Source: EW11 sp035765635
GTDB taxonomy: Bacteria; Verrucomicrobiota; Verrucomicrobiia; Opitutales; Opitutaceae
Direction: 5' to 3'
Length of the DNA stretch: 64,000 bases
Assembly (NCBI GenBank): GCA_035765635.1
Contig: DASTWZ010000001.1
Span: 65,427 to 129,426, forward strand
Positions within the stretch are counted from its first letter, which is position 1. Each line of letters begins with the position of its first letter. A program made the translations under genes and the position numbers. The notes below the pieces were generated by a model, which was not told the DNA's origin, made no database searches, and saw only the letters and a program-made list of their open reading frames with translations. Below, piece after piece: positions 42,845 to 53,100 of this stretch.

Positions 42845-43714
42845 CTAAATCCCAACACGCCGCGGATGGCGGCGGCGGTAGTCCAGCGGCGCGGCCCCGT
42901 GCGAGTGCGCGGCGAAGGCTTGATAGAACGCGGCGGGGGATCCGAAGCCACTTTCCAACGCCACGTCGATCACGCGCGCGTCGGTTGTGACGAGCAGCCG
43001 TTGGGCGTGTGAAATGCGCAGTCGCGTGAGATATTCCCACACGCCGATGCGGCAGTGGCGCTTGAAGACCCGCATCAAATATTTCGGGTGCAGCTTCACG
43101 GCGCGAGCGATGTCGGCGACCGTGATCGGCTCTTGATAGCGCGCCGCGATGCAGGCGCTGATCCGCTCGACGTGTGAGGCGCCATCCAGGGAAGCTTGCC
43201 GACGTCGACGCCGCTCGGGCGCGCGCGCCGCCAAACGCGTGAACCAGGCCTGCAACTCGAGCAGCAGCGCCTGGCGCGCGTGTGGATCCCGCTGTTCACA
43301 GTCGCGCAGCCATTGCTCCATTTGACCGGGCGCGGCATCGGCTTGAATCAGTTCGCCCGAAAGCAGGCGATTGGTGAAGTCGCCCGGCAGATGCCATTGG
43401 AGAAACCACGCGAGTGGCAGCGTGATCCAGATGCCTCCGCTGCCGCTGGAGGACTCGACAGTCTGGTGCGGCACGCCGCCCCAGAAAACCGCGAGACGGT
43501 TCGGCACGACGGTGTGCAGGGCGCCTCCGTGCAAATACACGATTCGACCGGAGCGCAGGAAATTCAGCTCGATGTCCGGGTGCGTGTGGGCCGTCGACAT
43601 CGCCCCGGCGCGCTTCCGTTCCCAGACGCGAAAGCCGAGGGCGGGTCCGTGCTGCGTGGATGTCGGTCGCGCCGGCATGCGACGTTTCTCCGCCGGAGTC
43701 AGGTTACTATTCAA
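42845..43714 (-). CDS. AraC-family transcriptional regulator (divergent from PhyH2)
   Basis: A 289-residue regulator. The N-terminal cupin domain includes AHTHPDIELNFLRSGRIVYL, a His-rich strand typical of sugar-responsive AraC proteins. The C-terminal helix-turn-helix units are ITVADIARAVKLHPKYLMRVF and VIDVALESGFGSPAAFYQAFA. Only 61 bp separate its start from the PhyH-like gene at 43776, so the two promoters must overlap. It is convergent with the AraC gene at 41338. No effector can be named. Confidence 0.92.
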   Translation of the reverse strand: MNSNLTPAEKRRMPARPTSTQHGPALGFRVWERKRAGAMSTAHTHPDIELNFLRSGRIVYLHGGALHTVVPNRLAVFWGGVPHQTVESSSGSGGIWITLPLAWFLQWHLPGDFTNRLLSGELIQADAAPGQMEQWLRDCEQRDPHARQALLLELQAWFTRLAARAPERRRRRQASLDGASHVERISACIAARYQEPITVADIARAVKLHPKYLMRVFKRHCRIGVWEYLTRLRISHAQRLLVTTDARVIDVALESGFGSPAAFYQAFAAHSHGAAPLDYRRRHPRRVGI

Positions 43715-43775
43715 GACAAATACGGCGAATCGTCCAGAGGCGCCTGCGGCCCGTCTCCGTTATAGTTGCGAGCGC

Positions 43776-44819
43776 ATGAAATCCTCAACTCTCCCAACTG
43801 CCTCGACTCCTCCGACCGCGCCCGGTGCAACACCGCGTGCGGCTCAGCCGACTGCGACGACGCCGCCGCGGGCTGCCAATGCCTCCGCGGCTCCTTCAAC
43901 TTCGGCGTCTGCCGCGGCAAACTCCGTCCTGCGCCACACGGATTTCTCGGTTCCTCCGCCTGCGGTGTTGAATCCCGAGGCCCGCGTTCCTTCGCGGATG
44001 GAGGAATATCTTTTTGATCTGAACGGATTCATCGTCCTGCGCCAGGCGCTCTCCGCGGATGAGGTTGCGGCCTGCAACCAGACGATCGATCGCATTCCCC
44101 GCGAGTTGCCGCGCAACGGCTGGTGGGGACACGTTCACCGCGAAGATCACCCGGAGCACCGCGGCATCAGTTACCAGCAAATCTACGAAGCTGGTCCCGC
44201 GTTCGAGCGGCTCATCGATCACCCGAGTTGGATTAATTATGTTTCTCGTTTTGTCGGCGGCCACGACACGTTCGATTGGAACCACGGGCCGTTGTTCATC
44301 GACGAGAATTTCGTCAATCTGCGCGGACCCGGCGAATCGATCCCGCTGCACTCGGGCGGTCACACGGGCACGTTGCGCACGCAGTATAATTACCGCGACG
44401 GACGGTTTCATTGCGGCCAGGTCAACATTCTGATCGGACTCAGCAATATTGGTCAGGGAGACGGCGCCACGATGGTCATCCCCGGTTCGCACAAGGCGAA
44501 CATCAAGCACCCGCAGTTCGGCGGCGCGGAAGTGTGGAAGGCGGGGAAGGGCGCGTCGGTCGATGGAATCGAAGGCGCGATCGAAGTTCATCTGAACGCG
44601 GGCGACGCGATTCTGTTTGTCGATGCGACCTGTCACGGTTCGGCGCGCCGCGTGAATGCCGGCGAGCGTCGCACCTGCATTTATCGTTATGGTCCGTCGT
44701 GGGGTAATTTCCGTTGGGGTTACGAGCCCAGCGATGCTCTCGTTGCCCGGCTAAATCCCACCGCTGCCCGCATGGTGCGCCCGCAACAGGGCCTCCGCCC
44801 ACCGGCGAAAGCGAAGTAA
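43776..44819 (+). CDS. Phytanoyl-CoA dioxygenase-family protein 2, atypical metal site
   Basis: About 347 residues. The first 60 are rich in Ala, Thr and Pro, probably disordered. The domain proper starts near EEYLFDLNGFIVLRQAL. The fold landmarks TMVIPGSHKANIKHPQF and ATCHGSARRVN (distal His and Arg) are present, but the proximal metal motif reads PLHSGGHTG, with no Asp two residues after the His. Many planctomycete and verrucomicrobial PhyH relatives have LHG at this place, so it may be a natural variant. The start at 43776 follows the spacer to the AraC gene; a later Met near 44000 is possible. Confidence 0.85.
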   Translation: MKSSTLPTASTPPTAPGATPRAAQPTATTPPRAANASAAPSTSASAAANSVLRHTDFSVPPPAVLNPEARVPSRMEEYLFDLNGFIVLRQALSADEVAACNQTIDRIPRELPRNGWWGHVHREDHPEHRGISYQQIYEAGPAFERLIDHPSWINYVSRFVGGHDTFDWNHGPLFIDENFVNLRGPGESIPLHSGGHTGTLRTQYNYRDGRFHCGQVNILIGLSNIGQGDGATMVIPGSHKANIKHPQFGGAEVWKAGKGASVDGIEGAIEVHLNAGDAILFVDATCHGSARRVNAGERRTCIYRYGPSWGNFRWGYEPSDALVARLNPTAARMVRPQQGLRPPAKAK

Positions 44820-45160
44820 GCAAGGCGGCAGGTTAACGGAGCGCCCGCCGCTTCGCCGAGCGTCGGCGTCCCGCCGATGTCGGCCACTGGGAGCGCTGGC
44901 GTCCGCGCCGGCATTCTGAGTCCGACCAGTCGATGCCGGCGAGGACGCCAGCGCTCCCAGTGCCTCCTGCGCCTTGGAAAGGCGCGCTCGGCGCCAGAAC
45001 GCGAGCCGCCGCCACGTATCACTTTTTGCACACCCTGCATCAGGCTTCTGCTCTTCACCGGAAGCGCGCGGATACGCGTTGAGTCGTCATTGCTAGTCTA
45101 GATGTGCAGGGCTCCCGCCCCTCGGAGCCTAAAGTTAGTTATCACTATCATCCCCAAGCT
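44820..45160. repeat. 341-bp gap: inverted repeat pair, then the TonB receptor promoter region
   Basis: No gene is seen. 44884-44916 (CACTGGGAGCGCTGGCGTCC, then GCGCCGGCATTC) and 44935-44965 (GCCGGCGAGGACGCCAGCGC) form a strong inverted pair of the family found near 19570, 20480 and 22750. From 45011 the sequence is unique and holds the operator-like site at 45017-45049. Confidence 0.7.
45017..45049 (+). promoter_or_regulatory. Operator-like site before the TonB receptor gene
   Basis: TATCACTTTTTGCAC at 45017-45031, then GCATCA at 45037 and CTTCT at 45045. The same blocks at the same spacing occur at 50017-50049 before the transporter fusion gene (about 26 of 34 bases identical). It lies 112-144 bp upstream of the ATG. 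Confidence 0.55.
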
Positions 45161-48100
45161 ATGAAGGCACTCTGCAAACCGCGCGTCGGCTCTTCGCCGA
45201 CTTTTCGTCAGCTCTTCGTTCTTCTCTTGCCTAGTCTCGCCGTCCCCGGCTTCGCACAGACTGCGGCATCGTCGAACTCCTCCGATTCTCCTGAATCGAG
45301 ATCCGATGAAACCGTAGTCCTCTCGCCGTTCGAAGTCCGAGCCGACGAGAACACGGGCTACAACGCCACGAGTACTCTCATGGGTACGCGTCTTCGTTCG
45401 GACCTGAAGGATCTGGCCGCCTCGATTTCCGTCGCGACCAAGGACTTCATGAACGACATCAACGCGAACGACCTCACCGGTCTGCTCGTCTATACCTTGG
45501 GCACCGAGGTAAACGGACTCGGAGGAAATTTCTCCGGTTTGTCCGACCCCGTTTCCGGCGGTGATTTCAACGATGTCATCGGCCAGGCCAGCCCGTCCAC
45601 TCGCGTGCGCGGTCTGCTCAGCGCCGACCGCACGAGAAACTATTTCCTCACCGATATTCCCACCGACGGTTACAATATCGATCGCGTGGAAATCAGCCGC
45701 GGACCGAACTCGATGTTGTTCGGCTTGGGCAGCCCCGCCGGTATTTTCAACCAGAGCGTCATTCAGGCGGATACCAATCGCACGTTCACCAGCCTCACGG
45801 TGCAGGTCGACAATTACGGAAGCACCCGCGGCACGGTCGATACGAACCAGGCGCTGATCAAGAACAAGTTGGCCCTGCGTTTCGCTAGCGTGTATGCAGA
45901 TTCTCAATACTATCAGGACTTCGCCTTCGACCGCAAAAAGGCGGGTACGTTGTCAATGACTTTTAGACCGTGGAAAGACATGGTCATCCGCGCGACGACG
46001 GAAATGGGTCGCGATGATTCGAATCGCCCCGAGTCGCGTCCGCCGGACGACGGTCTCACGTGGTGGTGGAAGATGGGCAAACCCGTCTGGGATCCCACGA
46101 CCAACACAGGTCGGTTGCTCGGCACTCCCGAGGCTCCTTACACCGGCGCGAACTCGCCGATCAACGCGAGCGGCGGGCGCAACAGCAGCTTGATCTCCAG
46201 CGTGATCAATAATTTCCAGGGCAACACCCTGGGCCTCGTTTACAGCGATCCGTTCAGCACCACTCCCGGTCTCGATATCGGCAACGGCGTTATCGTCGAC
46301 GGTTTCAAAGGCAGCCCAACCAATGGCATCGTCAATGCCGCGGGCACCGCTTTGGCCAATGGCACCTACGCCTCGCTGCAGAGCGGCGCGAATCAACTGA
46401 GGTATGCTTACAACAACAATTCGCCCGAAGGCACGCTCTACACCCGGTCACCGCAGATCACGGATCCGGACATCTTCGACTTCTACAAGCACTCGCTGGA
46501 AGGTCCGTCCAAGTACGAGTTCGCCAAGTGGAAGACGTACAACGTCACGGCGGAACAGACGTTCCTCGATAATCACGCCGGTGTGGAATTGACGGGCGAC
46601 TGGCAATACCTTGACAGCGGCTATATCTCGCCAATCACCTACGCGCTCAATCTCGACATCAACGAGAAGCTGCCCAACGGCGCGCCGAATCCGAACTTCC
46701 TGCGCCCCCTGAGCGCGGGCAGCGGTTTCAAGCGGGTCAACAGCAGCGATCGCAACGCCTGGCGCGCGAGCGGATTCTACGACCTCGACCTGCGCCGTGT
46801 CGGCGGACCGTCGTGGCTCGGCAAGGTTCTCGGCGATCACATGTTCAATGTGAACTACACCGAGCAGGAACAGAATTATCTCCAACTCGGTGGAACCCTG
46901 CTGAACGTGGGCACGGATTATGTGGCCTCGGAAGGCCAGACGTTGCCCGGAACCATTAGCAGCACGTCGCGCATTGCCGCCGTTCTGAATTACTACGGTG
47001 ACAGCGTGCTCAACGCCGCCACGCCGCAGGACGTCAACATCAGCGGCCTCCGCGTGTCGCACAATCCGAGCGGGCTTCCCGGCGCGACCATCCTCTACAA
47101 TCAGCGCCCAGCCACTACCGCTCTGTCTGCCCGCACACCTTGGGTCACCAAGAGCTTTTCGCTCATCACCGACGAAAAAGAAGAGGCCGATGCCATGGCG
47201 CGCAACGCCGCAGGCTACGCCACGAAAACCCGCCAGGTCGTCCATTCCGCGGCGGCCTCCCTCCAGAGTCACTGGCTCGACGGGGCGATCGTCAGCACGG
47301 TCGGCTGGCGCCGCGACTCGGCGTGGAGCTACGACGCAGGCATTCCGGCGAGCACGCCCGCAGGCAATGCCGATATCCGGCCTGACAAGTGGGTCCCGAA
47401 GATCACCACCACGCTCTCTGAAGATACGAGCAATTGGGGCTTGGTCGGCCGCCTGCCGGAATCCTGGCGTCAACGCCTTCCGCTGGGTAGCGAGATCAGC
47501 GTGTTCTACAATTCGGCGAGCAACTTCCGCGTCGCCCAGCAACGCTACAACATCCTCAACGAGCCGGTCGGCCCGGAAACGGGTGAGACCAAAGAGTACG
47601 GTATCCGCCTGAGCACGCTGAACGGAAAACTCGACTTCAAGGTTGGCCACTACGACACCACGGCCGACAAGGCTGGGGTCAACGGCTTCGTTGGTCCGGT
47701 GAATCTGTTGGGCGATATGATCGGCAATCTGATCGATCAAAACTACCTCGGCACAAACGTGAATAACCCGGCCGGCATCGCCCAGATGGAAGCCTGGTTG
47801 GACAGCCCGTACGGCAAGATCTACCAGCAGACGTTCCACTATTCCTTCGTGCCAAACACGGATCCCAACAAGCCCGTGGCGACCTACGGCCGCTACGCGG
47901 ATGCGACCTGGGATCGCGGACAAGTCGTGGGCACCTCGGCGCTCGAGTCCACCGGTCTGGAATTCGAAATGGTTTTCAACCCGCTTCACAACTGGCGCAT
48001 CTTCGCCAGCGCCGCCAAGTCCGATGCCGTGCGCACCAACATCGCGCCCGAGTTGAACGACTTTATCAACAATCCGACGAATGGTGTTGTCGCTCTCGTG

Positions 48101-48643
48101 CAGAATCCGGACACCTCGCCGACTGCGGCCGGCAGGCTCCTCACGACCTCACCGAGTCTCGGTGCGTTGAACCTCGTGGTGAATTCGAACATCGCAGTCC
48201 CGACGGATCCGATCTTCCGTCAATCGGGTTCGCGCACGGACGAGCTGCGTCAGTGGCACTGGAGTCTGGTGACGAACTACGACTTCGATAACACGGTGTT
48301 CGGCGGCCACCTCAAGGGCTTCAGCATCGGCGGCGGTGTTCGCTGGCTCGACAAGATCGCGACCGGCTATCCGGCGACGACGATCACCAACGCTGCCGGC
48401 GTCAAAGTGCCGGTTCTCGATATCGAGCATCCGTTCTACGGTCCGACCGAACTCAACTTCGATGCCAACATCGGATACACCCACAAGTTCCGGAAGGTCA
48501 CTTGGAACATTCGTCTGTACGTGAAAAACATCGGCGTCGGCGACAAGCTGATCCCGGTCTACGCGAACCCGAACGGCGAGGTGGCGGTGTGGCGCATCGC
48601 CGATCGCGAAACCTGGACCCTGTCGAACACGCTCTCCTTCTAA
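45161..48643 (+). CDS. TonB-dependent outer-membrane receptor
   Basis: About 1160 residues. A signal peptide (FRQLFVLLLPSLAVPGFAQ) is followed by DETVVLSPFEVRADE, a TonB-box-like segment common in Opitutaceae receptors. The plug domain covers roughly residues 60-230 (RTRNYFLTDIPTDGYNIDRV, SRGPNSMLFGLGSPAG). The rest is a long 22-strand-type barrel ending in NTLSF with the terminal Phe required for outer-membrane insertion. Receptors like this import oligosaccharides, siderophores or cobalamin using TonB energy. The neighbours favour an oligosaccharide. No SusD-like lipoprotein gene lies nearby. A clear terminator follows at 48673. Confidence 0.95.
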   Translation: MKALCKPRVGSSPTFRQLFVLLLPSLAVPGFAQTAASSNSSDSPESRSDETVVLSPFEVRADENTGYNATSTLMGTRLRSDLKDLAASISVATKDFMNDINANDLTGLLVYTLGTEVNGLGGNFSGLSDPVSGGDFNDVIGQASPSTRVRGLLSADRTRNYFLTDIPTDGYNIDRVEISRGPNSMLFGLGSPAGIFNQSVIQADTNRTFTSLTVQVDNYGSTRGTVDTNQALIKNKLALRFASVYADSQYYQDFAFDRKKAGTLSMTFRPWKDMVIRATTEMGRDDSNRPESRPPDDGLTWWWKMGKPVWDPTTNTGRLLGTPEAPYTGANSPINASGGRNSSLISSVINNFQGNTLGLVYSDPFSTTPGLDIGNGVIVDGFKGSPTNGIVNAAGTALANGTYASLQSGANQLRYAYNNNSPEGTLYTRSPQITDPDIFDFYKHSLEGPSKYEFAKWKTYNVTAEQTFLDNHAGVELTGDWQYLDSGYISPITYALNLDINEKLPNGAPNPNFLRPLSAGSGFKRVNSSDRNAWRASGFYDLDLRRVGGPSWLGKVLGDHMFNVNYTEQEQNYLQLGGTLLNVGTDYVASEGQTLPGTISSTSRIAAVLNYYGDSVLNAATPQDVNISGLRVSHNPSGLPGATILYNQRPATTALSARTPWVTKSFSLITDEKEEADAMARNAAGYATKTRQVVHSAAASLQSHWLDGAIVSTVGWRRDSAWSYDAGIPASTPAGNADIRPDKWVPKITTTLSEDTSNWGLVGRLPESWRQRLPLGSEISVFYNSASNFRVAQQRYNILNEPVGPETGETKEYGIRLSTLNGKLDFKVGHYDTTADKAGVNGFVGPVNLLGDMIGNLIDQNYLGTNVNNPAGIAQMEAWLDSPYGKIYQQTFHYSFVPNTDPNKPVATYGRYADATWDRGQVVGTSALESTGLEFEMVFNPLHNWRIFASAAKSDAVRTNIAPELNDFINNPTNGVVALVQNPDTSPTAAGRLLTTSPSLGALNLVVNSNIAVPTDPIFRQSGSRTDELRQWHWSLVTNYDFDNTVFGGHLKGFSIGGGVRWLDKIATGYPATTITNAAGVKVPVLDIEHPFYGPTELNFDANIGYTHKFRKVTWNIRLYVKNIGVGDKLIPVYANPNGEVAVWRIADRETWTLSNTLSF

Positions 48644-48672
48644 AATAGGTTGGCCAGCAACGGACTACCGGA

Positions 48673-48704
48673 ACGCCGGCTCCTTCACCGGAGCCGGCGT
48701 TTTT
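48673..48704 (+). terminator. Rho-independent terminator after the TonB receptor gene
   Basis: An 11-bp perfect stem, ACGCCGGCTCC at 48673-48683 and GGAGCCGGCGT at 48690-48700, with loop TTCACC, followed by TTTTC. It lies 30 bp after the receptor stop and 56 bp before the next start, so the receptor gene is probably a single-gene unit with limited read-through. Confidence 0.9.
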
Positions 48705-48759
48705 CTCCGCCTTCTCGACAGAAAGGATTTCCCGCGCGGCCCGCTCGAACCCCGTTTTC

Positions 48760-50004
48760 ATGAAAACATCACGCTTTCTCACTTTCGTCGCCGCGCTGGC
48801 GACCGGACTGCCCTCTATCGCCAAAGAGCCGGGAGATTTTCCGCGCCTCCTCGGCATGAACATCGGAAAGAAAATTTACGACCAACCGGAGTATCAGCGG
48901 CAACTGGCCCGTCTCGATATCGCCATCCTTGGCTTCTACAAAGGCTGGAACCCGCACAACGAAGCGGACCCGATTGGATCGATCCTCAAGAAGATCAAAG
49001 CGCTGAATCCCGCGATCAAGCTCGGCCAGTACACCGTCATCAACGAAACCTACGACGATCCGTCGATCGTCCCCAATGCCGACGTGCTCGCCGCGGTCGA
49101 GGACAACAATTGGTGGGTCCACAATGCGGCGGGGAAGAAAGTGCAGTGGACGCCGAAATATCATACGTGGGAAATCAACTGCACGGAGTGGGCGCCGAAG
49201 GACAAACAGGGCCGGCGCTATCCGGAATGGCGGGCGGAGCGCGATAACGATTGGGCCTTCAAATCCCATCCGGAATTCGAAATCTGGTACTGTGACAATG
49301 TCATGTACCGGCCCCGCGTGACCGGCGATTGGGACGGCGATGGCAAGGACGATGACCGTAACGACCCGCGCATCCAGTCCGCCTACCGAAAAGGCACGGC
49401 GACGTACTGGGCTGCCATTCACCGCCTTCAGCCGAAGCTGATAATCATGGGCAACACGGACAGCGACCTTTCGCAGCCCGAGTTCAAAGGTAAGCTCAAT
49501 GGCGGTTTCCTCGAAGGCTGGATGGGCGCGAGCTATTCGATCGAGCGCCGGCAGGGCTGGAAAGCGGCGATGGACCTTTATCGGACCACGAAAGCGAACC
49601 TGGCGCCGGGCGGAATCGTCAGCGTCAATATTCATGGTCCCGCGGACAACTATCGCTTCATGCGGTACGCGCTGGCGTCCTGCCTCCTGGACGACGGCTA
49701 TTTTTCATATTCCGACTCGGCGGCGGGCTACAGCAGCGTGCTCTGGTTCGACGAATTCGACGCCCCGCTCGGGCGCGCGAAGTCCGAGCCGCCGCAGGCT
49801 GCCTGGCAACAGGGGGTCTGGCGCCGCGACTACGCCGGCGGTATTGCGCTGGTGAATCCAACCGACGCGCCGGTGACGGTCACGGTTGAATCGGGCTTCC
49901 ACAAACTGCAGGGTAAACAGGATCCGCAGGTGAACGATGGCCAGCCGGCCAGTCGCATCACGTTAGCCGCAAAAGACGGCATTATCCTGCTGCGGGATCG
50001 GTGA
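48760..50004 (+). CDS. Secreted GHL15-like putative glycoside hydrolase
   Basis: A 414-residue protein with a signal peptide (FLTFVAALATGLPSIAKE). The mature part is a TIM barrel of the hypothetical-glycosyl-hydrolase type: FPRLLGMNIGKKIYDQPEYQ, DIAILGFYKGWNP and IWYCDNVMYRP match my memory of the GHL15 group. DWDGDGKDDDRND near residue 187 is an acidic loop of EF-hand or dockerin style and may bind calcium. A small beta domain closes the chain (GIALVNPTDAPVTVTVESG). Substrate unknown. It begins 56 bp after the receptor terminator. Confidence 0.75.
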   Translation: MKTSRFLTFVAALATGLPSIAKEPGDFPRLLGMNIGKKIYDQPEYQRQLARLDIAILGFYKGWNPHNEADPIGSILKKIKALNPAIKLGQYTVINETYDDPSIVPNADVLAAVEDNNWWVHNAAGKKVQWTPKYHTWEINCTEWAPKDKQGRRYPEWRAERDNDWAFKSHPEFEIWYCDNVMYRPRVTGDWDGDGKDDDRNDPRIQSAYRKGTATYWAAIHRLQPKLIIMGNTDSDLSQPEFKGKLNGGFLEGWMGASYSIERRQGWKAAMDLYRTTKANLAPGGIVSVNIHGPADNYRFMRYALASCLLDDGYFSYSDSAAGYSSVLWFDEFDAPLGRAKSEPPQAAWQQGVWRRDYAGGIALVNPTDAPVTVTVESGFHKLQGKQDPQVNDGQPASRITLAAKDGIILLRDR

Positions 50005-50016
50005 GGCGCGGGTCGC

Positions 50017-50049
50017 TATCACGTTTTGCACGACACGCATCAAACTTCT
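50017..50049 (+). promoter_or_regulatory. Operator-like site before the SBP-permease fusion gene
   Basis: TATCACGTTTTGCAC at 50017-50031, GCATCA at 50037, CTTCT at 50045: the same three blocks and spacing as at 45017-45049. It starts 12 bp after the previous stop and ends 83 bp before the ATG at 50133. Confidence 0.55.
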
Positions 50050-50132
50050 AAGGTTTCCGAGGGGCAGGGCGGGGTGCCATGCTCGCCCTGTTCCCCGAAA
50101 TCCGAACTGAAAAGCATGCGTCGAAGTCGCCG

Positions 50133-53100
50133 ATGAAAAGTCCGTTTCTTTCCGGAGGGTTGGGTGTGGCAGGAGCGGTGGTGGGATTCACGGCCCTGCT
50201 GTATCTCTGCGCGCTGGGACTGCGGCCCGACGTGAACACGCCGCCGGAGCCGGAGCCCCCTGCCGAGGTCGCTCGGGCCGTCGAAGCTCGGAAACTGACT
50301 TTACACAAGGACAACCCGCCGCGCGTACAGCAGGAGGTCAATTACAGCGAAGGATCGAAGGCTGCCTGGTGGCCGAAGGGCGAGGCGCCTGTTCTCTCGG
50401 AACTTGTGCAGGAGGGCGCTTTGCCACCCGTGGCCGAACGCGTCGGTTCGGAGCCAATCGTGCTCGCTGGCGTCGAGGGCAACGGCAACTACGGCGGCAC
50501 TTGGCACCGGCTCGGCGCTTCCGATTACGACGTTTCGACCGTTTCCACGATCATCTCCTATGGAAACCTGGTGCGCTGGTCGCCCGAGGGATACCCGATC
50601 GTGCCGCACATCGCGAAGTCCTGGGAAATATCGCCCGACTACCGCGTGTTTACCTTCCATCTCCGGCAGGGGATGAAGTGGTCAGATGGCGCGCCGGTGA
50701 CGGCGGATGATTTTGTCTATTGGTACGAGATGGAGGTGAAGGGGCTGGATATCCCGCCGCCGGAAGTCCTGCGCTATCAGGGGGACGTCGGGCGGCTCGA
50801 AAAGGTGGATGACTTGACCATCCGCTTCACGTTTACCCAGCCCTACGCGCTTTTCCTCGAGCGGCTCGCGAGTGTGCGGACCTGGACAGGGCCCGAGATG
50901 GCGGACTACTGCACGCCCTCGCACTACCTCCGCCAATACCATCCCAAATTTGGGGACAAGGAGCTGATCGAGCGCACCATGCGCCGCCTGAACGTACCGA
51001 CTCCACGAGCTCTCTACATCCGGCTGAAGGAATGGAAAAATCCCGAGTGCCCGCGCTTGTGGCCCTGGGTCATCCGCAACAACACCGAGTCCTCGCCGTG
51101 GGTCTTCGTGCGCAATCCGTACTATCCCGCGGTGGATCCTTCAGGGAACCAGTTGCCCTATCTCGATCGGCTCGTGATGGAGGTTCGCCCGCAGGAATTG
51201 TTCGGCCTGACCGCTGCGTCGGGCCAGGTCTCGATGCAGGATCGCTACATCCGTTACGACGATCACGTGCTGCTGACGAGCGAAGCGCGCCGCAACGGCT
51301 ACGAGGTCTACAACTGGTATTCCGGGCTGCGTTCGCCTTACACGATTTTCCCGGTGCTGAATCGCGCCGTCGATCCGGCGCATCCCGAAACCAAGTGGAA
51401 GCATCAGCTCTTGAACGACCGCCGATTCCGTCAGGCGCTCTCCCTCGCGCTCAACCGGCAGGACATCATCGACGCTCTTTTCAACGGCCAGGGCAAACCG
51501 GCGCAACTCGACCCAGGCCCGGAGTCCTCCTTCCACAGCCCCGAACTCTTTCACAGCTTTACCCAGTACGATCCCAAGCGGGCCAACGCGCTGCTCGACG
51601 AGCTCGGCCTGACGAAGCGCGATCACGAGGGCTACCGCACTTTTCCGGACGGATCGCGCATGGTCTGGTATCTGAACATGACGGAGGTCACCAACAACGA
51701 CCCCGCGCAATTCATCGTCGATGACTGGGCTGAGGTGGGAATCCGCTGCGTGTCCCGCATCCGTGCGCGTTTCCTCTTCCTGTTGGAGAAGTCGGTCCTC
51801 GATCACGATTTCACCGTCTGGCACGGCGAGAGCGAATTCATGCCGCTGATCGAGCCGCGCAACTTCGTGCCGACCTACGCCGATGCTTTCTACGCGCCGG
51901 GATTCGGCCTGTGGTACTCGCTGGGCGGGATGCATGGCAGCGCCGACGCGAAAGTGCCGCGCGCCATCGAGCCGGCGCCGGGGAGTCCGATTCGCCGCAA
52001 CATGGCGCTGCTCGACGAAATCTATCGCACGCCGGACCGCGCGAAGCAGCACGCTCTCTTCGCGCAAATCGCCAAGACCGCTGCGGAAGAAGTGTGGACC
52101 ATCACGATCGGCACTCCGCCGCCGCAGCTTGTCGTGGTCAAGAACGGCTTCCGCAACGTGCCGCGCAACGCAGTCTGGCAGGGCGCCTTTGAAAGTCCGG
52201 GCAACACTGGCGTGGAAACTTATTTCTGGGAAAAACCGCACGATCCGCCCGCGGTCGTGGCCGACCTGAAACGTTCGCTGCGCGCTCCGGCCCACGCTGC
52301 CGCCGTGGCGGCGACGGAATCGTCTTCCTCTTCCTCGTTCGGCACGCTCCTGGGCTGGTTGTTTGCCGCGGTGCTGGTCGCCTTGGTCGCGCTGGTCGCG
52401 TTCCGTCATCCTTTCATCGCCCGGCGTCTGATGATGGCCGTGCCTACGCTCGTGATCGTTTCGATCGTGGTGTTCACCATCGTGCAACTTCCGCCTGGAG
52501 ATTTTGCGTCGACGCGCGCGCTCGAACTGGAATCCCAAGGAACACCGGATGGCGCCCGCGCGGTGAAGGAATTGCGCGCGGTGTTTCATCTCGATGAATC
52601 GAAGACCGCTCAATACCTGCGCTGGGTCGGATTGAAGTGGTTCGTCACGTTCGATGCGCGCGATCGCGGGTTGCTCCAGGGAGACCTTGGTCGATCGATG
52701 GAACTCGATCGCAGCGTGAACAGCGTCGTCGGCGACCGCATCATGCTCACGGTCGTGGTCACGCTCGCGACCATCGTGTTGACCTGGGCCGTGGCGGTGC
52801 CGATCGGCATTTATTCGGCGGTGCGTCAGTATTCAGCGGGAGACTACGTGCTGACGTTTCTCGGATTTCTCGGCATGTCCATTCCGGGATTCCTCCTCGC
52901 GCTGGTGCTGATGTACCTGTCGCACCGCTTCGCCGGACTGAATCCGACGGGACTGTTTTCTCCGGAGTTCGCGAGCTCGCCGGGCTGGTCGTGGCCCAAG
53001 TTCCTCGATCTTCTGAAGCATCTCTGGCTGCCCACCGTCGTGCTCGGGCTCGGCGGCACCGCCGGCATGGTGCGGGTGATGCGGGCCAATCTTCTCGATG

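Noticed and set aside
46448..47989. 513-codon open frame on the minus strand
   Set aside because: It lies wholly inside the TonB receptor gene in antisense, is Arg/Val-rich with no recognisable motif, and reflects the high-GC codon pattern.
51141..52613. 490-codon minus-strand frame
   Set aside because: Antisense to the transporter fusion, with no recognisable content.
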